This document shows positions 1-8,600 of a stretch of 34,286 nt of DNA, in pieces. The notes beneath the pieces were generated by a model. It worked only from the letters and a program-made list of their open reading frames with translations. It was not told where the DNA came from and did not search any database. Numbering within the stretch: the stretch's first letter is position 1; each line of letters starts with the position of its first letter. The stretch is from JBALVO01 sp036961445 (GTDB taxonomy: Bacteria > Pseudomonadota > Gammaproteobacteria > Pseudomonadales > Halieaceae), in NCBI GenBank assembly GCA_036961445.1, contig JBALVO010000029.1, forward strand, positions 1-34,286, in the 5' to 3' direction. The position numbers and the translations under genes are program-made.

Positions 1-683
1 TCCACCTCAAACTGTGGGGCCGGTCGGTCATCGACACCGATATAAACCGGCTGCACCATTGCCCCAGCATCGGCCCGCTGCAATAAGTGCGTCAAAAACC
101 TCGCACAATCATCGCGATGAATGCGATTTCCATATCGAGGGGGCTGAGCCGGGCATAGCTGCCCGGTTTTTATACGCGATAATAGCCGGCCGCCAGGGGT
201 GCCGTAGATGCCGGCAAAACGCACTACCGACGCGTTGTGACCAGAGTTCAGCAACAGCTGTTCCGCCCTGATCATGGCCACCGCCCTGGGATCTTCTTCC
301 GACAACGGGCTGGATTCGTCAACCCAACCACCATCGCGCTCCGCAAATACCCGGGTGCTGGAGACCGCGATAATATGACGGGGATGGTGCGCATCCAGCG
401 CAGCTAGCAAGTTCGCAGTGGCCAGGTGAAAGCCTGCTTCGTAGCCAGCCACAGAGCGCTCCGTGGGGTTGAAGGTGGTTACTACATAATCCGGCTGCAT
501 GCGCGCGATAAACTCCAGGCTGCCATCTACAGCATAGTCCGCATCAAATCCAGAAAAGCCCGCTGGCAACCTGCTGGAATCGCGGCGCGCACCCGCTACC
601 TGCCAACCCTGTGCCAGCAGTAATTGGCCCGCCCGGGCTCCCAAATCACCACATCCGACAAATAGAACAGATTTGCTCTTCAT
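1..683 (-). CDS. SDR/NAD-dependent epimerase-like protein, partial (3' end beyond window)
   Basis: Reading the minus strand from the ATG at 683 gives an open frame of 227 codons that leaves the window without a stop. It begins MKSKSVLFVGCGDLG, a Rossmann dinucleotide-binding loop with GCGDLG at residues 10-15. A beta strand ending in VSSTRVF follows around residue 108, typical of atypical extended short-chain dehydrogenases of the YeeZ/NAD(P)-epimerase group. The usual catalytic YxxxK is not visible: the expected place reads VAMIRAEQLLL, as in other divergent members. The substrate cannot be deduced. A later segment, RYGNRIHRDDCARF, resembles the conserved IHRDD of these proteins. The gene is divergent from oxyR with only 65 bases between the start codons, so the promoters must overlap. 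I am confident in the reading frame and the family, not in the reaction. Confidence 0.82.
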   Translation of the reverse strand, partial: MKSKSVLFVGCGDLGARAGQLLLAQGWQVAGARRDSSRLPAGFSGFDADYAVDGSLEFIARMQPDYVVTTFNPTERSVAGYEAGFHLATANLLAALDAHHPRHIIAVSSTRVFAERDGGWVDESSPLSEEDPRAVAMIRAEQLLLNSGHNASVVRFAGIYGTPGGRLLSRIKTGQLCPAQPPRYGNRIHRDDCARFLTHLLQRADAGAMVQPVYIGVDDRPAPQFEV

Positions 684-748
684 AATAGTTTCTCTCAATG
701 GTTACACTATGCGCTGGCAAACAAACACACTGCTATGACACAAAGACT

Positions 749-1648
749 ATGACCCTCACTGAACTGCGCTATCTTATAGCCCTATCGGAAACAGGCCACT
801 TTCGTAAAGCGGCTGAGCAATGCAACGTCAGCCAGCCCACGCTGAGTATTGCCATTAAAAAGCTGGAAGAAGAACTGGGCATCTGCCTGTTCGAACGCTC
901 TCGCCACAAGGTGACTGCTACCCCCACCGGCGAACGCATTGTAGAACAGGCTCGTACCGTATTACAGGAAACCCACAACCTGCTTTCGCTGGCCGAGCTG
1001 GGCAAGGATCCATTGGGCAGCATATTGTCTGTGGGAGCAATTTATACGGTCGGGCCCTACCTGTTTCCGCGTCTGGTAACGCAGTTGCAGAAGGTAGCGC
1101 CAGACATGCCGTTGTTTATTGAAGAAAGCTACACCTCAAGCTTACGCGGCAAACTCACCAGTGGCGAACTGGACGCCATCTTCGTTGCGCTGCCATTTAC
1201 CGAGACTGAGGTCGTCACCCGCGCCGTCTACGATGAACCTTTTGTCGTATTGCTCCCCGAAGACCACCCTTTGTCCAGAAAAAAACGTATTGATCCGCGT
1301 GAGCTGTCGGAGCACCCCGTATTACTGTTGGGAGAAGGTCATTGTTTTCGTGATCAGGTGCTGGATGCCTGCCCTGGTCTGCAACAGGCCATCAGCGAAC
1401 ATCGTGCCCATGGTAAAGCCGTGGTAGAAGGCAGTTCACTGGAAACACTCAAACACATGGTAGCCAGCGGTCTGGGTATCACTGTGCTGCCCAAGTCCGC
1501 TGCCGACGTAGCCACTTACGGGGAACATACGCTGGCAGTGCGGCCCTTCGTCGATCCTGTACCCCAGCGCACCATCGCCCTGGCCTGGCGTGTGAGCTAT
1601 CCGCGGCACCAGGCTATTGATATTCTCACCAACGCCCTGCGGGACTAG
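749..1648 (+). CDS. oxyR: LysR-family peroxide sensor OxyR
   Basis: This is a 299-residue LysR-type regulator. The start at 749 (MTLTELRYLIAL) is chosen because OxyR proteins begin this way. An in-frame ATG at 698 would add 17 residues unlike the family. Residues 1-60 hold the winged helix-turn-helix (VSQPTLSIAIKKLEEELG). The rest is the periplasmic-binding-like sensor domain. Cys199 and Cys208 (GHCFRDQVLDAC) sit at the same positions as the redox disulfide pair of E. coli OxyR, so peroxide sensing is very likely intact. In the family, oxidised OxyR activates catalase, peroxiredoxin and related genes. recG follows after 7 bases, so the two are probably co-transcribed, a known oxyR-recG arrangement in pseudomonad-like bacteria. 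Confidence 0.96.
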   Translation: MTLTELRYLIALSETGHFRKAAEQCNVSQPTLSIAIKKLEEELGICLFERSRHKVTATPTGERIVEQARTVLQETHNLLSLAELGKDPLGSILSVGAIYTVGPYLFPRLVTQLQKVAPDMPLFIEESYTSSLRGKLTSGELDAIFVALPFTETEVVTRAVYDEPFVVLLPEDHPLSRKKRIDPRELSEHPVLLLGEGHCFRDQVLDACPGLQQAISEHRAHGKAVVEGSSLETLKHMVASGLGITVLPKSAADVATYGEHTLAVRPFVDPVPQRTIALAWRVSYPRHQAIDILTNALRD

Positions 1649-1655
1649 GGCCGAC

Positions 1656-3722
1656 ATGAGTGGCATAGCCCGCCTGTCTGTGCGCGAACTGCGCGGCGTA
1701 GGACCCAAACTCGCTGAGAAACTTGCGGACTACGGCGTACATTACCTGCAAGACCTGTTGTTTCACCTGCCACTGCGCTACCAGGATCGCACCCGGGTCA
1801 CCGCCATTGCCGTCGCGCGGGAAGGCGATGACATGGTGATAGAAGGCGAAATACGAGCGGCGGATATCGTGTTTGGTCGCCGCCGTAGCCTGGTGGCCAG
1901 GCTACAGGACGGCAGCGGTACCCTGACGTTGCGATTTTTCCATTTTTCTGCCGCCCAGAAAAATAATCTCCGTACTGGTACCAGACTCCGCTGTTTCGGC
2001 CAGGTCCGACGCGGCGGCAGCGGCCTGGAAATGTACCACCCCGAGTATCAACAACTTGAAGAGGGCGAATACCCGGTAGAAGAGTCTCTCACTCCCATCT
2101 ACCCAACGACCTCAGGCATCGGCCAGAGCCAATGGCGCAAGCTCTGCAGCCAGGCATTGGCCTATCTGGAGCGAGAGCAACCGGAGGATTTATTACCTGC
2201 GCCTCACAGCTACCCGTATGATTTGACGCGCGCCCTGAAATACCTGCATGCCCCGCCACCAGACGCGCCACAGGAACTGCTGCGTGAAGGTCGCCACCCG
2301 GCACAGTTACTGCTGGCACTGGAGGAACTGGTTGCCCACAACCTCTCGCTGCAGCGGCTGCGGGAACGCCAGCAACGCGAGGGCGCGCCTGCCCTGACAC
2401 AGCAGCCAGAACACCTGCGCTCTTTCCTGGCTACGCTGCCCTTCACCCCAACTGGCGCCCAACAACGTGTCATGCAGGAGATCGCTGCCGACCTGGCGAA
2501 ACCCTTTCCCATGCTGCGTCTGCTACAGGGAGACGTTGGCTCGGGCAAGACTCTGGTAGCGGCAGTGGCAGCACTGCAGGCTATAGCCAGCAATTATCAA
2601 GTCGCCATCATGGCGCCCACAGAAATACTGGCAGAGCAACACTGGAACAGTTTTTCCGTCTGGTTCGAGCCCATGGCCGTCACCATGGAGTGGCTCAGTG
2701 GTCGCATCAAAGGCAAAAAGCGCGAAACAGCCCTGCACAGGATAGGGTGCGGGGACGCCAGCCTGGTCATCGGTACCCATGCCCTATTCCAGCAGGACGT
2801 CGCTTTTTCCCGTCTGGGCCTGGTGATCGTTGATGAACAACATCGTTTCGGCGTTCACCAGCGCCTGGCCCTCACCGAAAAAGCAGGGCCAGACCAGGGC
2901 CGGGCGCACCAACTGGTTATGACCGCCACCCCCATACCCCGCACTCTGTCCATGGTCGCTTATGCAGATCTGGACTGCTCAATCATTGATGAATTGCCAC
3001 CGGGACGGCAGCCCGTGACCACCGCCCTGATCGACAGCACCAGGCGGGAACAAGTGGTGGCCAGGGTCGCCGCGGCCTGCGGCGAGGGACGCCAGGCCTA
3101 CTGGGTTTGCACACTCATAGAAGAAAGTGATGCACTGCAGGCGCAAGCCGCAGAAGCTACCGCCGCCGAGCTTCGACTGGCTCTGCCGAAGCTGGCCATC
3201 GGCCTTATCCACGGCCGACTGAAAGCAATCGAGAAAGAGCAGGTTATGGCCGCTTTCAAGTCCGGAGAACTGGCGCTGTTAGTGGCGACAACCGTAATCG
3301 AGGTGGGGGTAGATGTACCCAACGCCAGCTTGATGATCATCGAAAACCCGGAGCGGCTGGGACTTGCTCAGCTGCATCAGCTGCGCGGCCGCGTGGGTCG
3401 CGGCAGCGAGGCCAGCCACTGCGTATTGCTCTATCAATCACCGCTGTCCGTGAACGGCAAACAGCGCCTTGGAGCCCTGCGAGAAAGCTCGGACGGGTTC
3501 TACATCGCTGAAAAGGACCTGGAATTACGCGGCCCCGGGGAAGTGCTGGGAACCCGGCAAACCGGCCTTATGGAATTTCGAATTGCAGAACTGCCGACCC
3601 ACAACCACTTGCTGGAGGAAGTGCAGGATATCGCCAACCGCATCCGCGAGAGGCACCCCGAGCTGGCGCAGCCTCTAATTCAGCGCTGGACCGGTACCAG
3701 CCAGCAATTTGCCAAAGTCTAG
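1656..3722 (+). CDS. recG: ATP-dependent DNA helicase RecG
   Basis: This 688-residue superfamily 2 helicase (E. coli RecG has 693) remodels stalled replication forks and branched recombination intermediates. An N-terminal helix-hairpin region (ELRGVGPKLAEKL) and the OB-fold wedge domain (about residues 45-150) grip the branched DNA. Walker A is GDVGSGKT at residues 292-299, motif II is VDEQHRFG, motif III is TATPIPRTL, and motif VI is QLRGRVGRG. The C-terminal part contains the expected DLELRGPGEVLGTRQ. The start at 1656 lies 7 bases after the oxyR stop. An upstream ATG at 1617 would overlap oxyR and add non-family residues. The gene ends 10 bases from the convergent DUF1415 gene. Confidence 0.97.
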   Translation: MSGIARLSVRELRGVGPKLAEKLADYGVHYLQDLLFHLPLRYQDRTRVTAIAVAREGDDMVIEGEIRAADIVFGRRRSLVARLQDGSGTLTLRFFHFSAAQKNNLRTGTRLRCFGQVRRGGSGLEMYHPEYQQLEEGEYPVEESLTPIYPTTSGIGQSQWRKLCSQALAYLEREQPEDLLPAPHSYPYDLTRALKYLHAPPPDAPQELLREGRHPAQLLLALEELVAHNLSLQRLRERQQREGAPALTQQPEHLRSFLATLPFTPTGAQQRVMQEIAADLAKPFPMLRLLQGDVGSGKTLVAAVAALQAIASNYQVAIMAPTEILAEQHWNSFSVWFEPMAVTMEWLSGRIKGKKRETALHRIGCGDASLVIGTHALFQQDVAFSRLGLVIVDEQHRFGVHQRLALTEKAGPDQGRAHQLVMTATPIPRTLSMVAYADLDCSIIDELPPGRQPVTTALIDSTRREQVVARVAAACGEGRQAYWVCTLIEESDALQAQAAEATAAELRLALPKLAIGLIHGRLKAIEKEQVMAAFKSGELALLVATTVIEVGVDVPNASLMIIENPERLGLAQLHQLRGRVGRGSEASHCVLLYQSPLSVNGKQRLGALRESSDGFYIAEKDLELRGPGEVLGTRQTGLMEFRIAELPTHNHLLEEVQDIANRIRERHPELAQPLIQRWTGTSQQFAKV

Positions 3723-3732
3723 CTGGCGTTAC

Positions 3733-4293
3733 TCAGTTCGGGGGATCAGTGTCAAACATGGCCTGCCATCGCCGCTCCAACTCCTCTACCCCAATGGCCG
3801 TCAGGGTCTCAATGTTTTTGTCAGGGATCTGATCCGGGTCTGCGCAATCATCCAACACACGGCTCAGCATAGCCTCTCTTAGCAGATGAATAATAGGATA
3901 GGGTGCGCGATTGCTATAGTGACTGGCGGCGCCCTCTGCCTCCCCCGCAAATTGATACCGGGGGTGGAAACTGGCCAGCTGTACCCTACTCTCCAGCCCA
4001 CTTTGTTCCAGCAACTGCTGTGCCTGGTCCAGGAAGTCCAGATAGTCTTCGAACTCGGCTAGCGCATGGGGGAAAGCCAGCAAGGTTGTGGCAATCTCCT
4101 GCTCAGTGCTGCCCTGCAGTAAATCCAGCTCCAGCAGAAATGCCCGGCGCAAGGCCGCCGACCTGGTTTCATTACAAATAGCGATGCGCAAATTGTCCGC
4201 GCCCAACAAAGGGCGCGCAAAGGGGCAAAGATTCAGGCCTACTACAAACTCATCCAACCAGGCCCGGATATGCAATTGCACGGAATCTGGCAT
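3733..4293 (-). CDS. DUF1415 family protein
   Basis: The 186-residue soluble protein has no signal peptide or membrane segment. The N-terminal motif VVGLNLCPFARPLL and the central FHPRYQFAG match the DUF1415 family, common in gammaproteobacteria and of unknown function. The conserved Cys in LCPF and the HP pair could be functional, but I know of no demonstrated role. It starts 29 bases downstream of the rubredoxin reductase stop on the same strand and probably shares its transcript. It converges on recG with a 10-base gap. Family assignment is from recognition of the motifs; the biochemical role is unknown. Confidence 0.85.
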   Translation of the reverse strand: MPDSVQLHIRAWLDEFVVGLNLCPFARPLLGADNLRIAICNETRSAALRRAFLLELDLLQGSTEQEIATTLLAFPHALAEFEDYLDFLDQAQQLLEQSGLESRVQLASFHPRYQFAGEAEGAASHYSNRAPYPIIHLLREAMLSRVLDDCADPDQIPDKNIETLTAIGVEELERRWQAMFDTDPPN

Positions 4294-4322
4294 CTGGCTG
4301 GCCGGGGTCGCAGAAACGCTTG

Positions 4323-5693
4323 TCAGGCCATAATAGCCGGCAGTTCCTTCTGTAACGCCATTTTTTCCCGGGTAGCATCGCCAGTGAGCGCAAAGCCCAG
4401 GAGGCTGCCACTGGCATCGCGAAATTCCGCTTTAACATTGCTGCCATCGACCGCAACGGTCCACTCGCCGAGTGCGTCAGGCGCAGGAGGAGCAACTACT
4501 ACCGGGCACGCCGGTGTCTTGATGGTAACCGGCATGGCGGGGTAGCTCACCGGGGTAGGTTCTCCTGCCAGCGTTTTTCCCAGAGCCCTGGCTGCTGCCA
4601 TCAATGGCGCTACATAGACCAGCACGTGGCCGTTAACCTCAGCACAATCGCCCATCGCGTAGACATTTGGTGCACTGGTTTCCAATAATCTGTTGGTCAC
4701 AACGCCACGATTAACCGCAATCCCGGAAGCGCGCGCCAATTCCGTACGAGGCCGCACGCCGACAGCCGATACCACCAGGTCCGCCGCAATAGTGTCGCCA
4801 TTGTTAAGGCTAACAACCACGCCTTTGTCCGCTTTATTGACAGCGGTAACCAGGGGCCCGAAATGGAACCTTGCACCTTTGTCTTCCAGAGCCGCCTGCA
4901 CCGCCTTACCGGCGGCTTCTGGCAATAATGTCGGCAGGCAATAAGCCAGGGGGTCAACCGCTTCTACCTCAAAGCCGCCGTTTATCAGGTCGTTGGTGTA
5001 CTCACAGCCAATCAAGCCGCCGCCGATGATGCAAACTTTCTTCACATCATTCTTTTTCACTGCGATACGAAAATCCGCGTAATCCAGCAAGTCGTTCACC
5101 GAGTAGACCAACTCCAGGCCATCACCCTCGATAGGTGGGCGTATCACTTCGGCACCTACAGCCAGTACTAACTTACCGTAATGGATGACTGTTTGTGCGT
5201 CGCCAACTTTGATCAATTGCTGGGCGGTATCGATCTCATTAACTTTGGTCATGGTCCATACGCTGGCCTTCAGCAGGCGCGCCATACTACCTGCATCCAA
5301 CTGCGCCAGATCGTCAGCCGAGTGATCCTTGGTGTACCCGGTGGACAACATGGGCTTGGAGTAAGAGCGCCCATCATCGGACGTTATCACTATCAGTGGA
5401 GTTTCGCTGTCGTGCTTGCGAAATTCCTTGGCAAGTCCATAGCCGGCAAGCCCGGTTCCCAGAATTACTACCGGGGCGTGCGCTTTATCGACTATTGGCT
5501 CCTCATGGTGCGGCGTATCATCCACCGGCGACTCTTCCAGCAGCTCAAAGTCTTCCTTGCCTACACCGCAATCAGGGCACAGCCAGTCTTCGGGTACGTC
5601 CTCCCATTTGGTGCCCGGCGCAATTCCGTCGTCCGGCCAGCCGTCCTTTTCGTCATAAACCAGGCCACAAACAATACATTCCCACTTACTCAT
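4323..5693 (-). CDS. Rubredoxin–rubredoxin reductase fusion protein
   Basis: The 456-residue protein joins two electron carriers usually encoded separately. Residues 1-52 are a complete rubredoxin with iron ligands Cys6, Cys9, Cys39 and Cys42 (CIVCG and CPDCG). An acidic linker (about 53-73) leads to a FAD/NAD(P)H-dependent oxidoreductase. The FAD-binding loop is GTGLAGYG near residue 79, the NAD-binding loop is IIGGGLIGCEY, and the C-terminal FAD contact is VYAMGDCAEV. In the family, electrons pass from NAD(P)H through FAD to rubredoxin and then to an acceptor such as alkane hydroxylase or an oxygen/peroxide-detoxifying enzyme. No such partner is in this window, so the acceptor is unknown. 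A promoter is readable at 5771-5798. A DUF1415 gene follows. Confidence 0.94.
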   Translation of the reverse strand: MSKWECIVCGLVYDEKDGWPDDGIAPGTKWEDVPEDWLCPDCGVGKEDFELLEESPVDDTPHHEEPIVDKAHAPVVILGTGLAGYGLAKEFRKHDSETPLIVITSDDGRSYSKPMLSTGYTKDHSADDLAQLDAGSMARLLKASVWTMTKVNEIDTAQQLIKVGDAQTVIHYGKLVLAVGAEVIRPPIEGDGLELVYSVNDLLDYADFRIAVKKNDVKKVCIIGGGLIGCEYTNDLINGGFEVEAVDPLAYCLPTLLPEAAGKAVQAALEDKGARFHFGPLVTAVNKADKGVVVSLNNGDTIAADLVVSAVGVRPRTELARASGIAVNRGVVTNRLLETSAPNVYAMGDCAEVNGHVLVYVAPLMAAARALGKTLAGEPTPVSYPAMPVTIKTPACPVVVAPPAPDALGEWTVAVDGSNVKAEFRDASGSLLGFALTGDATREKMALQKELPAIMA

Positions 5694-5770
5694 GTCACTA
5701 CTCGCTCTTTTTCTCAGGCTCTGGTAATCCCGACGGATGCCTGCAGGTTGGAGAAAATTAAAGACGCAAC

Positions 5771-5798
5771 ACTATAGGGTTGTACGAAAATTGTGCAA
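5771..5798 (-). promoter_or_regulatory. Candidate sigma-70 promoter of the rubredoxin reductase gene
   Basis: On the minus strand, -35 TTGCAC (5793-5798), a 16-base spacer and -10 TATAGT (5771-5776, five of six consensus bases) precede the ATG at 5693 with a leader of roughly 70 bases. The -35 box is only a partial match. The site is inferred from sequence alone. Confidence 0.42.
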
Positions 5799-5901
5799 GG
5801 CTTTTCTCCCCCCGGTAGACTGCTTATTTAAGCCAGTAACGGGCTTGCAAGCTGCCGGACGATGGAGCATTCTCGCCTCTTGCTTGAAGGACACCAAAGC
5901 C

Positions 5902-6531
5902 TTGCCCTACCGCCGCAACCACCGCCACATTGCTATCGAACCACGCTGGCAGCCTATAGAGCGCTATACCAGTGCTGATCTCCCCGGGCCCAGTCGTTAC
6001 TGGCTATCCGACGACGGTTCGCTAACCGGCAGACTGATTCAGTCGCGCCGCGGGCCGTTTCGTGTGCAGCGCTTGTATCAAGGCTGGGAGGAGCCATTAT
6101 TGTCGGAGCGCCAACTGCTGGGCATGGCTTCGCGGCAGCTGGCCCTGGTGCGCGAGGTGACGCTGCTATTGGCCGACCAGCCAGTGGTATTTGCACGCAG
6201 TGTCTTCCCTATTACCAGTCTTACCGGCAGCCTCACCCACTTGCGGCGCCTGCAAAACAAATCATTGGGGGCTATCCTGTTCCAGCATCCTGGCATGCAC
6301 CGCTGGCCTTTTGAACTTTCGCATATGCCAGGCAATAGTGACTATCTCCCAGACAGCTTGCACCAGGCTGAACCGGCCTGGGGTCGCCGCTCCCGCTTCG
6401 AAATTCAGGGCAAGGGGTTAATGGTGAGTGAAGTATTCCTCAGGCGATTCGAGCCCTGGCCGGTCTCTCTACCGGTGCATCGCGCACACCGGGGCAAGGT
6501 CAACACTGCAATTATGTCGCCAACACAGTAA
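5902..6531 (+). CDS. ubiC: Chorismate lyase UbiC (start uncertain)
   Basis: UbiC splits chorismate into 4-hydroxybenzoate and pyruvate, the first committed step of ubiquinone synthesis. The recognisable part runs from WLSDDGSLTGRLI through VFARSVFPITSL, the FxRRSRF-like segment WGRRSRFEIQGKG, and the C-terminal VSEVFLRRFEPW, which carries the conserved late Glu. The only in-frame ATG upstream is at 5737. It would add about 55 residues with no family likeness and would place the start inside the divergent promoter region. I therefore prefer the TTG at 5902 (209 residues), preceded by AAGGA with a 10-base spacing. TTG at 5884 is the alternative. ubiA begins 35 bases after the stop, so the two form an operon. 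Confidence 0.83.
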   Translation: MPYRRNHRHIAIEPRWQPIERYTSADLPGPSRYWLSDDGSLTGRLIQSRRGPFRVQRLYQGWEEPLLSERQLLGMASRQLALVREVTLLLADQPVVFARSVFPITSLTGSLTHLRRLQNKSLGAILFQHPGMHRWPFELSHMPGNSDYLPDSLHQAEPAWGRRSRFEIQGKGLMVSEVFLRRFEPWPVSLPVHRAHRGKVNTAIMSPTQ

Positions 6532-6566
6532 GCTTGGACGTTTCCACAGACTGCAACGATCCATCC

Positions 6567-7424
6567 ATGCCCAGCAACAAGATCAAAGCCCTGCTGCAGT
6601 TGATTCGCTTCGACAAGCCTATCGGCACCCTGCTGCTGCTATGGCCGACACTCTGGGCACTGTGGATCGCCGCCCAGGGCGTGCCGGATTACGATCTGCT
6701 GGCTATCTTTGTAGTGGGCACTTTCCTCACCCGCTCGGCCGGGTGCATCATCAATGATGTGGCCGACCGGCACATGGACGGTGCAGTGGCGCGCACCAGT
6801 ACACGGCCGCTGGTAACCGGCGCAATCACCGAATACGAAGCCATGATGGCGTTTGTCGCCCTGATGTTACTGGCCTTCATTCTGGTGTTGTTCACCAACC
6901 AACTGACCATTGCCCTGTCGCTTGGAGCGGTAGTGCTGGCTTCCAGTTATCCGTTTATGAAGCGCTATACACATTTGCCACAGACCGTGTTGGGAGCGGC
7001 TTTTTCCTGGGGCATACCCATGGCTTTCGCGGCCCAGCGCGATGCCTTACCGCCAGCCCTCTGGCTGTTGTATCTGGGCAACCTGTTATGGACCATGGCA
7101 TACGACACCAAATATGCCATGGTCGACAGGGACGATGACATCAAGATCGGCATCAAATCCACTGCCATCCTGTTCGGCGAGCACGATCGCCTGATGGTAG
7201 GGCTACTCCAGCTATTGAGCCTGCTGTTCCTTTACCTGGCCGGCTGCGCTTTCGAATTGGGCCTTTACTACAACCTCTCACTGGTGGTTAGCGCAGCACT
7301 CTTTGCATATCACCAGTATTTGATACGGGACCGTCTGCCGGAGGAATGTTTTCGCGCGTTTTTGCACAACAACTGGGTGGGAATGGTGATATTTCTAGGT
7401 ATCGCCGCGCACTACAGTGCATGA
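6567..7424 (+). CDS. ubiA: 4-hydroxybenzoate octaprenyltransferase UbiA
   Basis: This 285-residue integral membrane prenyltransferase attaches the polyprenyl tail to 4-hydroxybenzoate, the product of the preceding ubiC. The two Mg-diphosphate-binding Asp motifs are present: NDVADRHMDG at about residues 63-72 and YDTKYAMVDRDDD at 179-191. About eight to nine hydrophobic helices surround them. The N-terminal LIRFDKPIGTLLLLWPTLWAL is characteristic of the family. The ATG at 6567 gives the usual family N-terminus; a TTG at 6534 in the same frame would add 11 residues and is less likely. The downstream GNAT-like gene starts 12 bases later, indicating translational coupling in one operon. Confidence 0.96.
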   Translation: MPSNKIKALLQLIRFDKPIGTLLLLWPTLWALWIAAQGVPDYDLLAIFVVGTFLTRSAGCIINDVADRHMDGAVARTSTRPLVTGAITEYEAMMAFVALMLLAFILVLFTNQLTIALSLGAVVLASSYPFMKRYTHLPQTVLGAAFSWGIPMAFAAQRDALPPALWLLYLGNLLWTMAYDTKYAMVDRDDDIKIGIKSTAILFGEHDRLMVGLLQLLSLLFLYLAGCAFELGLYYNLSLVVSAALFAYHQYLIRDRLPEECFRAFLHNNWVGMVIFLGIAAHYSA

Positions 7425-7436
7425 GGATATAAATCG

Positions 7437-8582
7437 GTGACAGTGACTGCGGAATTCCTGACCAGCCTTGATCAGATCGATAGATCTGTGTGGAATGGTA
7501 TCACTGGTTTGGACTACCCATTTTTGCGCCATGAGTTCCTGCACGGGCTGGAGACCACCGGCTGCACCAATGCCGATTCAGGTTGGCAGCCCTGCCACCT
7601 GATATTGCGCGATGACACCTCGGTTTTGGGCGTCATGCCCCTGTACCTGAAATCCCACTCCTATGGCGAATATGTTTTCGACTGGTCCTGGGCCGATGCC
7701 TGGCAGCGCAGTGGCCTGGATTATTATCCAAAACTGGTTAGTGCTATACCCTTTACCCCTGCCACGGGCCCACGCCTGTGCACTCGGCCAGAAATGAATA
7801 CCAATGAAGCCTGGCAGATCGCCGAGCAGGCGATCCGACAATTTGCGAACCGCCAGGGCATCTCCTCATGGCACCTGCTATTTCCACAGCAAGACGTCGC
7901 TGAATTATTACTGCAAGGCGGAACGCACCGGCGCACGGCCACACAGTTTCATTGGTTCAACGAAGGATACGACAGTTTTGATAGTTTCCTGTCCACCTTC
8001 AACAGCCGCAAGCGCAAAAGCCTGAAGCGGGAACGTGCCCGGGTAGCCCAGCAGGGTATTACGCTCAGAACCTCGACCGGGAGTGACATCACGGAAGAGC
8101 AATGGGAGCAGTTCTATCGTTTCTACCAGCTAACCTACGCCAAGCGCAGCGGGCACGGGGGCTATTTGAGCCGCGCCTTTTTTACCGAGACCGCCGCCAG
8201 TTTAGGCGAGCAGGTTGTTATGGTACTGGCCTATCTGGATACTCAGGCAATTGCCGGTGCACTGTATTTTCGCTCCAGTGACACGCTCTATGGGCGCTAC
8301 TGGGGCTGTGAACAGGAGTTCGACTGCCTGCACTTTGAAGCCTGCTACTATCAGGGTATCGAGTATTGTATCGACCAGGGAATTACGCGCTTCGACCCCG
8401 GGGCGCAGGGCGAACACAAAATACAGCGCGGCTTTCGCCCCATCCAAACCTGGTCAAATCACTGGATCGCAGACCCGCAGCTATCTGCTGCGGTGGGAGA
8501 TTTCACGCGCCGCGAGGAACGTGAAACGGAGGCTTACAGGAAAGGCGCCGCGACCTTGCTACCTTTTAAGGACGCCCTGTAG
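7437..8582 (+). CDS. FemAB/GNAT-like N-acyltransferase (DUF482, COG3146 type)
   Basis: The 381-residue soluble protein belongs to the DUF482 family, which shares the double-GNAT fold of peptidoglycan FemABX aminoacyltransferases. Recognisable parts are the N-terminal PFLRHEFLHGLE, the middle basic RKRKSLKRERARV, the segment ALYFRSSDTLYGRYWGC and the C-terminal FDPGAQGEHKIQRGFRP, all typical of the family. The substrate is not established. The start is GTG at 7437, supported by a GAGGAT ribosome site overlapping the ubiA stop with 8-base spacing; a second GTG lies at 7443. Position behind ubiCA suggests co-transcription, not necessarily a role in ubiquinone synthesis. It ends 18 bases before the convergent DUF938 gene. 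Confidence 0.9.
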   Translation: MTVTAEFLTSLDQIDRSVWNGITGLDYPFLRHEFLHGLETTGCTNADSGWQPCHLILRDDTSVLGVMPLYLKSHSYGEYVFDWSWADAWQRSGLDYYPKLVSAIPFTPATGPRLCTRPEMNTNEAWQIAEQAIRQFANRQGISSWHLLFPQQDVAELLLQGGTHRRTATQFHWFNEGYDSFDSFLSTFNSRKRKSLKRERARVAQQGITLRTSTGSDITEEQWEQFYRFYQLTYAKRSGHGGYLSRAFFTETAASLGEQVVMVLAYLDTQAIAGALYFRSSDTLYGRYWGCEQEFDCLHFEACYYQGIEYCIDQGITRFDPGAQGEHKIQRGFRPIQTWSNHWIADPQLSAAVGDFTRREERETEAYRKGAATLLPFKDAL

Positions 8583-8600
8583 CACGCCACTACAGTGCCG

